A stretch of 64,000 nt of DNA from Trissonchulus latispiculum. Its lineage: Eukaryota; Nematoda; Enoplea; Enoplida; Ironidae. The stretch covers positions 1 through 64,000 of the forward strand of contig JASAND010028360.1 of NCBI GenBank assembly GCA_030248195.1, given 5' to 3'. The first letter of the stretch is position 1; every line of letters starts with the position of its first letter. Made by a program: the position numbers and the translations under genes. Positions 48,797-60,320 of this stretch are shown piece after piece. The notes beneath the pieces are model-generated. The model ran no database searches, was not told the origin of the DNA, and was given only the letters and a program-made list of their open reading frames with translations.

Positions 48797-51700
48797 ATGC
48801 AGGGACCCTCTGTGTACAATATGGGAAGAGATGGATGCAGTACGTTTGGGAGACTGGTGAAATTCAGCGATCCAATATGCCTTTTATTTGCAAAACTACT
48901 TCACATAATGAAAGTATGTACTTAAATATTACTTTAGTCAAAACTAGATAAATATAGTATTTATATAAAATATCAAGAAGCCTATTTTGATATAGAAGTC
49001 TCTAGGAATAAACTACGTCTACTACTGTAAAGCAACTTTATAGGCATTCCCTACCGTGCAGCTGACACCATCGCGGTCAATGACCAATACCCGCGCACTG
49101 GATTACCGCGTGTTAGCAGCAGTACGAACAACAACCCGGATGGTATTCCTACTGGCTGTGCTCATCACTACGCGCATAATAATACATTAAGTCTGACCAG
49201 TGATGCGAGTAAGACTTATATATTGTTTACATTTCTTTTTGTATTAAGTTCCTAGTATCATGCATCGTCACCTTTCCGATGTTCGTTAACCGTAAAGGCA
49301 GACTTCCAAGCTCGTGTATACAGTTTACAGTTTTCAAGTGGCAGTTCATAGAAGCACCAGTATATTTTCAAGTGCGCCTAGTAGGACAATGTAGAAATGC
49401 TTATGTTTGTATGTTATTGACCGAGGATCATTGTGGTCCTCGACCTATCCACATTGTTGATTTATGGGGGATAGCTACTAAAGCTTTGCCCCGACTTTGT
49501 CCGATTGGGCTATTTCTTTGCGAAGATATATATGAGAAAGAAGAAGAAAGACATGCACCACCGAATTGATGAGCATGATTGTGGTCAAAAAATATCGGGT
49601 ACTGACATCTTAGCTGCCTTCCAGCCATGTGCAGCCGTGGCGTTTATGTGCCCAACGCAACCTTTTCCGCAACTAACAATATAATTACTTAAAAATTGCG
49701 ACTGAATGAAAAATTATTATGTCAACTATAATGTTCAACAATTTCTAAACACACCTTTCTTACGCAATCGTACCCCAGAAATTGATAAAATCAAGTTTTT
49801 TGAAATCAAAATGTTTTCAGATGTTTTAAGTCAACGAGGTCGAAAACACTCTTCTAAAAGATTTCAACTCGATTAGTGAAGGTGTGTGACCTGTATGGCT
49901 GGCACGCGATATTTTTTGAGCACACCCATCCTTTATATCTTCGCCAACAAGTAGGCCAATCGAACAAACTCGCAGCAAGTAGATTTTACTGCCCCCCCTT
50001 AACTCAACTGGTTACATTCAAGATACTGTTGACTGTGTGTTGCTTTCCCGGTCGTTGGAAAACATGATACAAAACGGTAAAACAGAAAACAACAGACTTG
50101 ATATGGCTGAAAACGTTGTCGTTGTTATTTTGAGCCACAGCAATGTTAACAGAATCGTGGGTGAAAACCTAGCAAATTTCAAGATTTAAGGAAAGACTGA
50201 AACCAAGAGTCCATAATTAATTGACAGCTCCTCTTCTTGGCATTTGCGCAACGGTGCTCCGACCACAATACGACAAACTCGCAGCAAGTAGATTTTACTA
50301 GCCCCCCCTTAACTCAACTCGTAACATTCAAGATACTGTTGACTGTATGTTGCTTTCTCGGTCGTTAGAAAACGCCTTAGTAGGTATATACACTGTTTCC
50401 TATGCGACTGCGACCGTTACTGTAGAGAAAGTAAGCCTGTATCACCTAATGATTATATGAAAACGTACAGTTGAACAGTGAACAGCTAGAAGCTAAATTC
50501 AGGACAAACGACCAGTGAAAAGCAAACCTTAACGATTACAACCAGACCTATTGTGATGAAGAACTATCTCCCAATAAACTAAACGTATTATCCTAACATA
50601 AGTTTATAGGCACTCCGTACCGTTCAATGGACATCATCGGCCTCGACGAGCAATATCGCGCCAGTGCATTACCTTGTGTTAGCAGCAGCAGTACCAACAA
50701 CAACCCGGATGCTCTTCCTACCGGGTCTGGTCATGAGTACGCGTATCATGGTACATTAACAACGACCAATGATCCCAGTAAGAGCTAGTGTTAACATTTT
50801 GACATTTTGTCATTGTAATAAGTTAGTATTGTCATCTGTTCTTAACTTTCTGTTATTCGTTAACCGTCATCCACAGCTGCTACAGAGCCTTGTTTTATGC
50901 CAAATTACAGCCTTACAGCTGGTACCAGTTATAAAATTTTTCTGTCCAGAGCCTAAAATTGTTACATTTTTGCCGAAACTTCAACGTTTAAGACAAATTC
51001 TCTTAGATGCAGATAACATATAGTTTTTCCTTGCTTTGTGGCCTCATCCGACTGTGACCATTACTGTGGAGAAAGTGCGCCTCTATCAACTAATGATTAT
51101 ATCAAGACGTACCGTTGAGCATATTAGAAACTGAACAGTGGACGGCTACAAGCTGAATTTGGGACAAATGACCAATGGAACGCAAACTGTAAGGATTACA
51201 ACTAGGGCTATTGTCATAAGAGAACTTTCCACCAATAAACTAAATCTATTATCCTAACATAACTTTATAGGCACTCCGTACCGTCCGATGGACACGATCG
51301 GGCTCGACGACCAATATCGCAGCAACGGATTACCGCGTGTTAGCAGCACCAACAGCAACGACAACTCCGATGCTGTTCCTGCTGGGTCTGGTCATGAGTG
51401 GGCGTATCATGGTACATTAACAGCGACCAATGATGCGAGTAAGAGCTAGTGTTAACATTTTGATTTTTTTTATTTGAGTAACTTCGTATTGTCATCCATT
51501 CTTAACTTTGTGTTATTGGTTAACCGTCGTCCATAGTTTCAACCTCCCTCTGTATAGTCCTGTCCACTATAAGTCTGTGCAGGCCCGTACCCAGGATTTT
51601 GCTAAGGGGGGTATATACAAGGTGAGTGCAACGGGGGGTCTGGAGGCGGAGCCCCCCAGAATTTCAAATTCTTTATTTTTGGCCGAAAACAGTATATTGG

Positions 51701-54700
51701 ACATTAGTTTGTTGCAAAAAGTAAATTTTTACTTGAACATTTTGAAAAATTGAACATTTTTAAAAAATAGTTATTTTTGCCATAAAAATAGCACACATTT
51801 TCCAGTTTGTCATCCCAAAAGGGGGGATCTAGACTCCTTGAACCCCCCACCTGGTTGCGGCCTTGAGTCTGTGTATATATGCACACAAGTTTATATACAG
51901 GTGGCAGTACAGATTTCAGAAGCCATTTTCAGATGTCAGCGAGCGTACTAGTAACGTTTCCAAATGCTCATGTTTCTATGTTATTACCCGCCGATCATTG
52001 TCATCCACATTGTGCAGTTTACGTCAACTGGTCAGTGACTATTACTGTGCACAGACTATGCATGTTTCAGTTAGTGATTATATCAAGAACTACAGTTATC
52101 CACATTCGGAAATGCATACTGAACGACTGTACAGAGAAAATTCACGATTAAGTGAACAATGTGGTGGAGACCTTGTTTTGCCCGTACCTGTTGTGGGATC
52201 CAGATCTACGCACCCAGGTGACATTTTTAATTAATTATGTTGGTAGTTGTGTAATAGGGAGAGTCAGGTGCATAAACCGGACTAGTGCGCATGAATGGAA
52301 GGCACCTAGCAAGCAACGATCAAGTATTTATTTACTACACCGATGCTCTATAAATTCGCATCAAAATAGCGCATTCGGACAAAGTGGGGCGAAACGTTTA
52401 GTCTGTCCTCCGATAAGGCGGAAGTCTGGTCAGGGGTTTCTGCGTTGGAAGCAAAAACCTTGAAGACACACATTTACGACCAATACTGGAATTACATCTA
52501 TTCTTTTACATTAATGTACCCACTACGTATATATCTATATAGTGTTCTGTGTTGTGTGAGTGTTACTTGATAGCTTCCATACTCCCATATTGTTTGCGAT
52601 ATCATAATAGCTCGAAGGCATACAGTGTGCTATGGATAAAATGTTGCTACTGCTGTAATGCTTTTACTGTATTCCAGTGTGCCGTCGTCCAGCTAAAATG
52701 CAAGTGCAGGGAAACGAGCTGCGTGGCCTTGTCAGTGCTGGGAATTCTAGAACGTTTGCAAATCACTCGTCGACCAGCGCTAATTTATCGTTTGGTCAGG
52801 GACACGTAGAGAAAGACAAATCACCATTTCCTATCGGATGTAAGTTAATGATCTTAGTGTTTGGCATAGTGTGGTTGTCGTGTGAGTTGTACTATTGACC
52901 TTTCATGGTTTTATTTCTTGTATTGGCTTGTGAGAAGAAAGGTGGACATGCGTCATGTTAGTTTTAGCAGTCAGCACTGGCTAATCAAAGGCTGATATCA
53001 GTCACTGAAAGTGAAACTGTAACTAGGTTTTAGTTTGTACTGGTTTCAGTTTCAGTTACTGAAACTGAAACTGAAACTGAAACTGAAACATTTTTGGCCA
53101 ACCGACTGAAAATGAAACTATATTGGGTAAAAGACTGAAACTGGGACTGAAATTAGTTTCACTTTTTCCATAAATCTTGAAATTTTTAAGGTTTTGAGCT
53201 TCGATTCTGTTAGCATTGCTGCAAGAGAGGCTGAATAAACATTAAATGGTGCTTTATATTAACTCAGAGATCTGGAAACCTTTGTTTTTAAAGCGAAGTG
53301 AAAATGAAACTGAAACTTCGACTGAAACTAAAACTAAAATTGAAACTATTTTACGCTGTCGACAGAAACTAAAAGTGAAACTGAAACTATTTTGGTCCGC
53401 CGACTGAAACTGAAACTAAAACTGAAATTATTTCGAACCACGGACTGAAGCTAAAAGTGAAACTACAATCGGCTACTAAAACAACACTATTCTGAACAGA
53501 ATGAATGATGTATTGCATCATATTGCATATTGGTGTATTGGTGTATTGCATATAGACCTATAACACTATACTGTTTCAAAGAAACACTCAGTCTTATGCA
53601 TTAACAGTTGGCAGAGATTAATTATTGTGCTCATTCGATTTAGTTTGGGATTCATCAGATAACGCGCATTATGGCAGTCGGAATGTCAATCCAGACGAAC
53701 CACAGGATACACTGAAGATGACAAGCACACTTGGGGAAGACGTTCATGGTGTCTACACAAATGTGTCGTGCAGACGAAGTGAGCTTGTGCAACTTTCTTC
53801 CTAAACAATGCAAGCAAGTTCTATACTGAACATCATACAAAGTGTTCTTACTGTAAACCTAAGTTGTCTTGAGCTGTACACTTGTGTTCAACCATAGCAT
53901 CTGTTTTATGTGTATGCGGTGTAGTATTTCCATCATTTTTGTAATGATTCTCTTACAGACGTACTGACTTTTCACGTACAGAACAGTAGAGGTGCCTTAG
54001 TTCTTCTCTTGCTTGTTGCATTAAGATTACAACCAAATCTCTTGTATACATTTCAGAATTGCGTTTTGGAACCAGTGACCAGTTTGCCCTTGACACAGAC
54101 TGCGTTCCGCTTTGTGCCTCTCTGGATCAAGCTGCTGCAACAGCAGCAGTATGGCCGAATACTCACAAAACTAGTTAGTATTATTATGTTAACATGATAC
54201 AGCAATCATGCATGTGTGAAAGCAAGATACTAAAAGTTAAGCCAGTACTTAGCCTCTGTGTAGGGATGGCTATAGTGACAGAAGGTTTTGCAATAATATA
54301 ATGCTGGTGACTTAGACTGGGCTGTGTTGCAACACCATAGTTGTGGTTCTTAAAGATTTGTAATGAGCAGTTGTATATCTGTATATGACCAAAACTATGC
54401 ATTACATTGCAGATTCTATTTGGGGCCACTCCAGTGACTACAGTATATTCCAAATGGATGAAGAACTGAAAAAACAGGAAGAACAGAAATCCTGCGAGCG
54501 TGAAGTCATGTCAACAAATCTTATCTCCGGTACTAAAAATTTCACTGCTTTTGTTATAATGTAGTAGTCCTTGTCTACTTTCTACCCTGTATGCCAGTTT
54601 TGGTCAATATAAACTGTGTAACTATATATTTAGTTTTAACTACAGATGCAGACGCAGACGCAGACCAGCAGACTTAGTAGACTTATGCAGATGCAGAGTC

Positions 54701-56345
54701 GGATCTAAAACGCAGACATGAAAACAGACTCGGGTATAAAATGCAGACTTTTGAACAGGCTTGCTAACTGAGGTATGAAAAGCAGACTTGGGCATAAGAT
54801 GCAGACTATTGGAAAGACGTGCAGGCTGGGGCATACAAAGCAGACATCACCCACAAGTTGTTGTAATAAGGTGCGGGGTGGCTGCTACAGCAAAAGTGAC
54901 GGCAAATTGCAGCTCTCTTGAGAGAATTCGCTAAAGTAGCCGCTTTGGACCCAGGGACCCAGAACCGAAATGCAGTTAAGCCTGTTCAAAAAACTTAGGG
55001 GTCTAACTTTTTATACATAATAACACTATCCGCTTGAAAGCTCAAATTTCTGCATTTTATACCCAAGTCTACATTTTTTGTCCCCTAGTTTACAAGTCTG
55101 CAAGAAACTCTGCATTTAATACTTGTAGTTCGGGATGCGTCTGTTTTTTATACGCGAGTCTGTGTCTGCGTCAAAGTCTGCGTTTTATAGTACACTCTGC
55201 TGGTCTGCGTCTGCGTCTGTGTCTGGATTTTCCTTCCCCGGTAGTGTATGTCGTATACGGGTAAATGCAACATGTAGTTGTCTTCGTGTTCAAACGCAGT
55301 CTGTCGTAGCTAGATTTCGTCTTCATTGATTTTAAAGGCAGTTACATTCCGTTGTAGTATGCTTAGTTTTGATGTGTATTATACCTATCAGTAAAAGAAG
55401 TATGTATGTAGACAACCTCCCTGCACGGCCCACACACCTCCTAAACTGTATTTATACTTAGTAAAGTAATCGTTTTTAGATAACGCGATGGTTGTTCCTG
55501 TCTCTCCTGGGCCTAGTTCAGGACGCTACCGTTCAAGTGGCTACAGACGCGAATCGGAGTGTTTCTGTAATTCAGGCCTCAACCAGTCGACTACCACATC
55601 GCACACGTCCGGGTATGGAACTGTAATCGATTCAATGCATTGCAGTGGTCGCGGTCACCTATCCAGATTCCACACGTGTGCGAATACCCGCATTCTAAGC
55701 GAAGATCACGGTCCCAATCTATGTGGAGTTGTTCCAGAAGAGGAGCGAAGTGTGAACACTCCTGCCATCCCACATCTGGGGAAAGGAATTGTTCCAGTGC
55801 CAGTGCCCGGTTTCTGCACAGGAGGCGTGAACGGGTTTGTTCATTTGGTGCTGAACCCAACGGTACCATCGGGCCCCGGGGCAGGAAGTCCAGGGGAGGG
55901 AGAACGCGAACCCGTGCCTAGAGCCCCAGTGTGGCTGCCTCCATTCTTGGCCCCTCCACTGATGTGGTCTATCAGAGACTTCAGAGAGGTTCCCCCGAAT
56001 TCCGTCTTGGTCCTGAAGCTGACGCCAGAACTTCCCATGCCTCACACTGGACGATTCTTGGCAAGGGCTCGTAATCCCAGTCCTGATGGGAAATGGTGTA
56101 GTGTGTTCAGCCTTGCTGAATGCAGTCAGCGCCCAGATATCGTCACGGTCCCTTCCCGCTTCTTCTACTGGGGCTGTCCTGATGCTAAGCGCAGCATCTG
56201 TGTTGAAGAAGTCATTATGCAAGTTAGTCTGGGTCCTAACAACGAAGTGGAGCGAGATGATCAAAGGGAACCGGTGATTGGTATTGCGGTAGACTTTTGT
56301 AATTTCCTTGATACTTTGTCCAGAGCTCATCTCCATGCTAATTGA
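48797..56345 (+). CDS. Gene B: ten-exon paralogue, all introns phase 1, ~690 residues
   Basis: Exons are 48797-48839, 49044-49208, 50610-50777, 51271-51438, 52071-52217, 52678-52839, 53659-53778, 54057-54173, 54413-54529 and 55480-56345 (TGA). Every internal exon length is a multiple of three and every junction is phase 1, so any internal exon can be skipped in frame. Exons 2-4 are diverged tandem copies (PYR..D.I, LP.VSS, TNDAS motifs; residues about 15-182). The last exon has a low-complexity N-terminal part. Its final 135 residues (about 550-685) match gene A: WLPPF, PPNSVLVLK, RFLAR, PSRFFYW, DAKRS, DFCNFLD. Start choice: ATG at 48797 is the first with a phase-1 donor (GTACGT). No signal peptide is seen. 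Function unknown. Confidence 0.65.
49466..50000. mobile_element. Foldback-family copy in gene B intron 2
   Basis: ACTAAAGC…GCCCCGACTTTGTCCGATTGG at the left is mirrored by CCAATCGAACAAACTCG…GCCCCCCCTTA at the right. It matches the larger foldback at 60321-61540 but is shortened. A further right-arm fragment lies at about 50883-51010 in the same region. Confidence 0.65.
50071..50275. mobile_element. Repeat fragment inserted in gene B intron 2
   Basis: It matches the stretch around 22913-23150 (ACAAAACGGTAAAAC … CAAGAGTCCATAATTAATT … GGTGCTCCGACCACAATACG). Flanking sequence (AAACTCGCAGCAAGTAGATTTTACT … CGGTCGTTRGAAAAC) occurs on both sides, so the insertion came with a roughly 100-bp duplication. 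Confidence 0.6.
51582..51862. mobile_element. GGCCCGTACCCAGGATTTT element in gene B intron 4
   Basis: The left end GGCCCGTACCCAGGATTTTG and right end CACCTGGTTGCGGCC are roughly inverted. GGGGGGATCTAGACTCC and GGAGCCCCCCAGA words lie inside. A related copy lies in the opposite orientation at 57380-57601. Confidence 0.6.
53000..53489. mobile_element. hAT-like TTTCAG element, opposite orientation, in gene B intron 6
   Basis: The plus strand shows CTGAAA arrays, the complement of the TTTCAG elements. The right end AACAACACTA (to 53489) is the complement of TAGTGTTGTT. The left boundary is unclear. Confidence 0.6.
54645..55227. mobile_element. CAGACG-armed inverted repeat in gene B intron 9
   Basis: ATGCAGACGCAGACGCAGACC at the left is mirrored by GGTCTGCGTCTGCGTCTGTG at the right, with further CAGACT/AGTCTG units inward. 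Confidence 0.65.
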
Positions 56346-57379
56346 AGGATAGTATTCTGCATTTGCATTGTCGTTGTTTATTGTTTGTTAAATGGCAAAT
56401 GTGGAAGTGTTTTGTTTGTTCGCTGATGGAAGTGTTTTGGTTCATTAATATGTTGTTTGTTTGTTAAGTAACTGTTTTACTTACTGCTATTGTTGTTGTG
56501 TCCTCAGGTAATTTTCAGGTTGATAATAGTTCTGTTTCTTTGTTTGTCATGAAGTTTTTCTGGATACGTTGTTTGTCTTATTACTTGTTATTGTAATGAT
56601 GTACGGTTATTTGTCAGGTCTAGAGAACACAGGTGCTATTTTTTGTTTGTTTGAACATTTACCTGTTACGCGTTTTTTTATTGTGTATACTTCCGCAGGC
56701 AGTGTGCAGTCTGATAGTTATGTAACTGCAGGCCTTATAGCCGTTCTTTATTTTGACTATAAAAATAGTTCTTGATCCACAGTGTGATAAATAAAAACTA
56801 GTAGGTCCGTTTGCTTCACAAGAAGCAGTAGTTGAATAGGTGAAGTTCTGATAATCTAACCATATCGATGTGACACTACTTACGATTGGATAATCTGTCT
56901 TCCTGTTTGTTCCTGTATTATCAATATGTGCACATTTTACGGTTCTGTGTAGTGGTCGGGTTTTTACTGGTGCTCTTTACTCTTGTAATGCAGTGTTTGT
57001 GTTGTTTTGTCACGGTTATCATTTTGTGTATGAACGGAACTACATACTATGGTAGTTATTTGTCAAGGCTTTTTTTTTGTAACGCTGCCATAAGGAAAAC
57101 GCTGGTAGCCATAACCACTTTAGGCAATGTGGAAACACTGTTGGTATGGCAAATTGTACTGTTACATCTAATGTGTTCATGATTTCTTTGTGTATCAATG
57201 TTGTTGAGCATATTCTACTTTGTCATTATGTTATTCATTGTGTTGTGCTTATCTGTATCATTGTCCTAATGTTGTACTGTTACTGGTAATTCATATGGAT
57301 TATGTGGCGATTTGGTGTAGACTATGAACTGTTGTTAATTGAAGACGTGCATTGGCGGTTTTAGGGTACGTGGCTGCAA
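56346..57379. other. Gene B 3' region
   Basis: It is T-rich with many TTGTTTG words. AATAAA at about 56788 is a plausible polyadenylation signal. No further gene is supported. Confidence 0.4.
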
Positions 57380-57601
57380 GCCCGCACCCAGGGGGGGGGG
57401 GTTCAAGGGGTCTAGACCCCCTTTTGGGATGACAAAATAGAAAATTTTTGCTATTTTTATAGCAAAAACGGCGCGATAATTTACTTTTTGAAAGTACGGT
57501 TTTTGGGCAAAAACTCTTCAACTAATGGGGGGCTCGGCCCCCCAGACCCCCCGTTGTGTTTTACCTTGGACCCCCCCTTTTCAAAATCCTGGGTGCGGGC
57601 C
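57380..57601. mobile_element. CCCAGGATTTT element, inverted relative to 51582
   Basis: GCCCGCACCCAGGGGG at the left and AAAATCCTGGGTGCGGGC at the right form TIRs. The inside holds CTAGACCCCCTTTTGGGATGAC. Confidence 0.65.
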
Positions 57602-58315
57602 AGCGTGGCTGTTCTGGCTTTTTTGTTTTCATTGTATTACTGTCTGTTTCCTTGTATTTTGCTTGAATGGCAATGATATGTAAGTTGTGTTCGTTTTACT
57701 AAAGAAACGACAGTGCAAGTCATTAGAGGGTATCCTGCGGTTGAGTGGTTTGCGTGAACTTATTCTTATTAGTAGAGTTAAATCATCTGTGCCTTGGTCA
57801 TTTCTATGGTTGTCATATGAATGCTGCTGTTGTAGTGGTCCCATGGTATTTTCTGTTAACTAAATGTGGTCCATTTTGTTCTCAAAAAATATTGCATATA
57901 ATATTGAACATTTTCTATGAATTTAATTACCAAATTTTTCAAGTTATCACGAAACCCAGAAAATGTTGCAACTTATCATTGAAATCTAAAAAGTCCACCT
58001 GTGTCTACTCTATGTATTTTCAGTATAAGTTTCTGTATATATGCATACAAATCTACAAGTGCCAGTATACACATATTTGACAGCCATTATGACCTGTTCA
58101 ATTGTAGCTACTAAAATTAACTAGCCCCGACTATAACATTTTTTCTCGCGGCAGTATTTATTGCTATTTGGCAGAAGTCAGTACTGCTATAGAGATTTAC
58201 CAAATGTCGTTTCGTTGTTTGCTTGTTCTTTTTTGTTCTTTTGTTACGTTCTTGTTCTTGTTTCATATTTTAATAAACTTAACAGATCAATGCATGGCGT
58301 GTGTTCATTTTGCAG

Positions 58316-60160
58316 TAATAAGGAGTCACTGTTGCACCAGTGTAATTCAGAGTCGAGCTCCATTTTCTCCATATACCAACATACCAGGGCGGTTTTTGCA
58401 GTTTGCCGGCTGGCCGGGTTCAAAAGCTGGGCCTGCCGCGAGTAAAAAAACCGGACGGGCAGCAGCATTACAACTGAGTAAGCGCCAATTTCCAGCCTCA
58501 CCAATTTCTATGACACAACACACATGTGCAGGACGGGAAAATGCGGAAAGGGGAGCCACCCAGCGAAGGCAGAGGGAAAACGGGATTTTTGTTTGCCCAA
58601 AGCAAAACGAAAAACCCAAAATGTGAGAGGACGTGCGACCCCTCTGGGAGGGGAACTGCAATACTGGGGTCAGTGAAAAGACCTGAACCGACCCTGCAAG
58701 CAGATATGATCCTGACTAAAATCAAATTGGAACTAAATGTTGTCTAACCAAACCTGCTAGTAGATGGACATTTCACTCAGTCGGTATGGTACGACAAAAA
58801 ATGTGTGTACAAGCTTAGACCGTTTATAGGAGATGAACCTTTGGGATAAACGCCAACAATGTATATATTTTTACACTCCTCAGCAAATCAACATTTCGAA
58901 AATCCGAAAAAAACCGGAATTCCAGGTTTTATTCACGGAAAATCTGAATTTTGTTAAGTTTTAGTGAAATTTTTATCTCAAATTTTTTTAATTTTCAATC
59001 CAATTTTTATCGCTATCAATAATTTCTTTCCACAATCGAATAGTTCGGCTGCATATTTTTGTTTTTACGAGTTTTTCACGACAATGCACGAAATTCCCTG
59101 AATTCTCCAAAGGTCGGAATTTCAAAATGTCCAGGTCCTGACAATTCTAAAAATAGATACACTGTTGGGATTTGCTTTATTGTCTAATCTGCTGTAAACG
59201 GTGCAAGTTTGTACACACAGTTCTTGGTGGTACTTTAGTTCAGTTGAATAGGTAAAATTTTGTCCTGAACCAGTAGATATGGTTGATTATTAGCATTGGT
59301 TTTGCAGTACCGGGCGCTGCATAGTGGTACGTGAGAACATTGTGGTTTTAAAAGCAACGAACAACAGGAAAGGAATCATTTGTAAAACACCATCTAACAT
59401 TTAACATGTCTAGCTTTTCACTATCGTGAGATATAGTAGATTTTTCCTGTTTTGGCGTTGAAAACATCATTTTTGCAGAAATCCTAGGGACCCTTTTTTA
59501 GTTGTTTCCATTGCTGCTTTCATAGTCAAATGGACTGATGTGGCCCATCCCTCGCGAAAAAATTTACTTTAGTGTAACAGTAGCCTTCTTGACAGAGTCG
59601 AATAGAGGGGTTGTGGTGCTCCGTTTGCATATAGACTGCTGTACTGTCCTTTGGGCTGCAGGCGGAGCGAGACCACGGGGCCGGCGGAGGGGGTGCTGCT
59701 GTGCCAGAATTGTTACTACGATGTGCAAACTGTTTCTATTGCATACGTTGCTATTTCAGATTGCACTAAACCAGTAAAAATGGAAGAGGACCTAAATATC
59801 GTTTATAATTTTCGAGACGTTCCAGTCAATTCCGTATTGTTGCTCAGAAAACAGGACAATATCCTATTACCACACGCTACCCGATTTCTTGCGCGGGTTA
59901 GGCGTGCGTCTGATGACGGCCAACTATGCCTTGTCATGCTATTGTCAGAGATGGAAGAGCAGCCCAATGCACCAAATGAGAACCCACGACATTTCTTTTG
60001 GTCTTTTAATGGCGCGAAACGCACTATCACGCTAACTGATGTGATTTGTGCAGTGGAGGGATATGAAATAAACGAGGTCGATGGCAGGATGGTCGTGACT
60101 GTGGAGCGTGTTTTCTGCGATTGGCTGGAGTCCATTAGTCAGCTTCCCCTGCCCGGCTAG
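58316..60160 (+). CDS. Gene C: third paralogue with the new C-terminal domain (5' end not found)
   Basis: The exon at 58316-58477 (after TTTTGCAG, before GTAAGC) is phase 1 on both sides and 54 codons long, basic, with NIPGRFLQFAGWPG and KKTGRAA. The last exon runs from 59760 (after CTATTTCAG, phase 1) to TAG at 60160. It carries the shared domain: FRDVPVNSVLLL, RFLAR, P.HFFWS, AKRTI, FCDWLE. It is more diverged than A and B, lacks the WLPPF lead-in, and has FW in place of FYW. The last exon could instead start near 59663, since the frame is open there and adds a CQNCYYD stretch. Other exons between 58478 and 59759 are possible. It is the third of three same-strand paralogues. Function unknown. 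Confidence 0.5.
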
Positions 60161-60320
60161 AGATATTGAAGAAGTTGTCTTTGTGAAATTATTAGACACG
60201 ACTAAACAGAATTGTAGTTTGTATGTAGTGTGATTGTTCTTATCTTTTTTCGTCGTTTGTGCACACTTGTAATGAAGTTCGTGACGGTCTGTTGCGCAGT
60301 TGCCGTTATCTAGACTTCAG

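Noticed and set aside
49279..49569. 96-codon frame resembling 60300-60503
   Set aside because: The similarity is due to a shared foldback-element arm, not to a conserved gene.
54009..54197. 62-codon frame read from the earlier acceptor at 53958
   Set aside because: The acceptor TACATTTCAG at 54056 gives a different frame that keeps the phase-1 pattern and a multiple-of-three exon, which fits gene B better.
55719..56336. 205-codon minus-strand frame opposite gene B's last exon
   Set aside because: It is a shadow of the plus-strand exon, whose motifs are conserved in two paralogues. The minus frame shows no such support.
58168..58626. 152-codon frame with a hydrophobic N-terminus
   Set aside because: It runs through a strong acceptor (58315) and donor (58478) of gene C. 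The hydrophobic part is T-rich intron sequence.
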